A stretch of 64,000 bases of DNA from Chlorella sorokiniana (taxonomy: Eukaryota; Chlorophyta; Trebouxiophyceae; Chlorellales; Chlorellaceae), in NCBI GenBank assembly GCA_025917655.1, contig CP084608.1, positions 2,356,001 through 2,420,000 on the forward strand. Reading direction: 5' to 3'. The notes beneath the pieces are model-generated. The model saw only the letters and a program-made list of their open reading frames with translations. It made no database searches and was not told the DNA's origin. Position numbers and translations under genes: made by a program. Positions within the stretch are counted from its first letter, which is position 1, and every line of letters begins with the position of its first letter. Positions 62,314 through 64,000 of the stretch are shown one piece after another.

Positions 62314-64000
62314 ATGTCGCCCAGTGAACGGGATGACCGGGTTAAGCAGTTCAAAGCCACCGTCGAGGCCCTGAACAACCAGTTCATGACATGGGCAAGC
62401 AAGCAGCTTGAGAACTCTCCCACTCGCTTTTGGAGCACTGGCATGCAGGTGGGGATCACAGTCAGCTGGGTTTGGTCCCCGCCAGTGATCGGATCATTGG
62501 CTGGGACGCCGGTTGTGCCCTCTCTGCCAGTGCCCTGCCGCCGCCTGTGACACCCAGTCCCTTGCCATTCAGGACTACCTGCGAGCCGTGGCCAAAGTGC
62601 GGCGGGAGTTCAGCGATGTTCTGGCAGACGATGGTGAACAGCTTGGCGTTTGGCTGGGGAATGCGGTGCTGTGATGTTCGGCAGGAGTTCCGGACCTGTG
62701 CGGCTGCCGACGTGCAGCCAGGATTGTCCCCACACCGCACCCCCTGCATGGCTGCTCCAACACGTCGACCTTGCCGCCCCGTGCAGACAACAACGGCGGG
62801 CGGACGAGCGGGCGCACCACCCCGGGCAGCAGCACGCCACCGCTGGGGAGCGCGGTCAACGTCCCGCTGCCCAAGTACGAGCCGCAGCTGTCCCTCACGC
62901 CATACTGCAACACCAAGGTCATCCACTTCATACGGCATGGGTGAGCCGCGGTGGGCCCAACTGACCCGCCTGGTTGCACGCCTGCAAGGGTGCTGTGGGG
63001 GCGGGCGTCTGTAGCACGGTGTGCCTTGTGTATGAGTCAAAGGTACTCCCCTCCTCCTCCTTACTGCTGCCCTGAACCTCCCTCGCGCCCCCCTCCCCCT
63101 GCGCTTCTCCTCCCGCTCTAACATGTTCTGGGTGTGCCGTTCTTTCTCTTCCTTGTCCCCCCATCGAGCGCTCCCACGGAGCCGGGTTTCAACACAACCC
63201 GACTCCTCCCGTGCACCGCCCCGCCCACACGCGCGCGCCCCCGCCCCCGGCCTGTTGCGCAGCGAGGGCTTCCACAACGTGGGCTACAGCAACAACCTGG
63301 ATGCGCAGCTGACGGAGCGCGGGTGGGACCAGGCCCACGCGCTGGGCCGCCACATGTACAGCCAAGCACCCACCTCGGGCGTGCAGCTGGTGGTGGTTAG
63401 CCCGCTGGTGCGTGCGCTGGAGACGGCGGCGGGCGTGTTTGGCGTGGACCCCAGCCAGTGCGACCTCGATCCCCCACCTGCCTGATGGCGGCGCAGCAGG
63501 CGGAGCGCAACGTGCGCACCGCGCACGGCGCGCGCGCGCTGCGGCCGGGGCTCAAGTTTGTGGCGCAGGAGCTGTGCCGGGAGCGGCTGGGTGAGGGCGC
63601 TTCCGCGTTCGCACAGGCTGGCACATGTACACATGGCAGGTGCAGCGACGCTGCTCTGTCTCGCGGTGATTGTCCTCCCCACCCTTTGCTGGCCTGCCAC
63701 CTTGCCCCTTGCTTTGCGGCAGGCCCCTCGCAGTGCGACAAGCGGCAGTCGTTGGAGGACACGCAGCAGCAATTCCCAGGCGTGGATTTCAGGTGCGGTG
63801 CCCTAACAACCTACCCAGCCAGCCACCAGCGATGTTCCAAACTGCCCAACATTGCCGCTACATCGTGCTGCTCCTGCTGCATATTTTGTTCGGTGAAATG
63901 CTGCTGGCCCCAACCCCGCCCCCACTCACCTGCTGGTGCGCTCCCTGACTATGCAGCTTGATAGAGAGCCCCACAGACAGCTCCTGGCAGGCGGGCAAGG
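62314..64000 (+). CDS. Histidine phosphatase/phosphoglycerate mutase-like protein (3' end outside window)
   Basis: Member of the histidine phosphatase superfamily, similar to plant proteins annotated as phosphoglycerate mutase-like; substrate unknown. Exons: 62314-62448, 62573-62633, 62787-62940, about 63266-63592, about 63722-63791 and one starting about 63959 that continues beyond the window. The start MSPSERDDRVKQFKATVEAL leads to a family-unspecific helical region. The catalytic motif is KVIHFIRHGEGFHNVG, with the phospho-accepting His, split by an intron after the Gly. Further family sequence is LDAQLTERGWDQAHALGRHM and VQLVVVSPLVRALETAAGVF. The frame slips at the C run 63471-63475; with one more C it continues as LMAAQQAERNVRTAHGARAL and FVAQELCRERLG. 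The last codons visible give SLIESPTDSSWQAGK. Confidence 0.88.

Overview
This window looks like nuclear DNA of a trebouxiophyte green alga (Chlorella, Micractinium or Auxenochlorella type). It is very GC-rich, its genes are cut into many short exons by small introns, and it encodes a plastid-type isoprenoid enzyme (IspE), an algal isocitrate lyase, a mitochondrial elongation factor and a SUMO E2. No prokaryotic operon, rRNA, tRNA, CRISPR array or virus-like element was recognised. The assignment to the Chlorellales is inference from style and gene content.

Layout: the 3' end of a COQ6-type monooxygenase (+, 1-881); UBC9/SCE1 SUMO-conjugating enzyme (-); an EamA/DMT transporter (-); phosphomannomutase (-); an ER J-domain/thioredoxin protein (+, 8611-11785); a MYND-finger protein (-); then a head-to-tail duplication of about 8.7 kb (15281-24057 and 24756-33487) carrying two copies of an sn-1-specific diacylglycerol lipase (DAGL) gene (+). 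After that come a TauD/TfdA dioxygenase (-), IspE (-), a low-molecular-weight-phosphatase-fold protein lacking the usual nucleophile (+), isocitrate lyase with a duplicated last exon (-), a succinate/fumarate-type mitochondrial carrier (-), a poorly resolved 3.6 kb stretch, mitochondrial EF-G (+), a GH37 trehalase with a glutamine-rich insertion (-) and the start of a histidine-phosphatase/phosphoglycerate-mutase-like gene (+, running off the window).

Functional links: isocitrate lyase and the carrier lie side by side on one strand. The carrier family brings glyoxylate-cycle succinate into mitochondria in exchange for fumarate, so this pair makes metabolic sense. Most other neighbours look unrelated. 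Several pairs are divergent with short shared upstream regions (7737-8610, 38394-38742, 62087-62313).

A technical point colours every gene model. Reading frames repeatedly slip by one or two bases, usually at runs of G or C, and the family-expected protein continues in the new frame. The two DAGL copies show this directly, since each copy has the longer run where the other is short. I read this as homopolymer under-calling in the assembly rather than decay. Introns with GC instead of GT at the donor are also unusually common. CDS features are given as genomic spans from start to stop codon; exon anchors are in the evidence.
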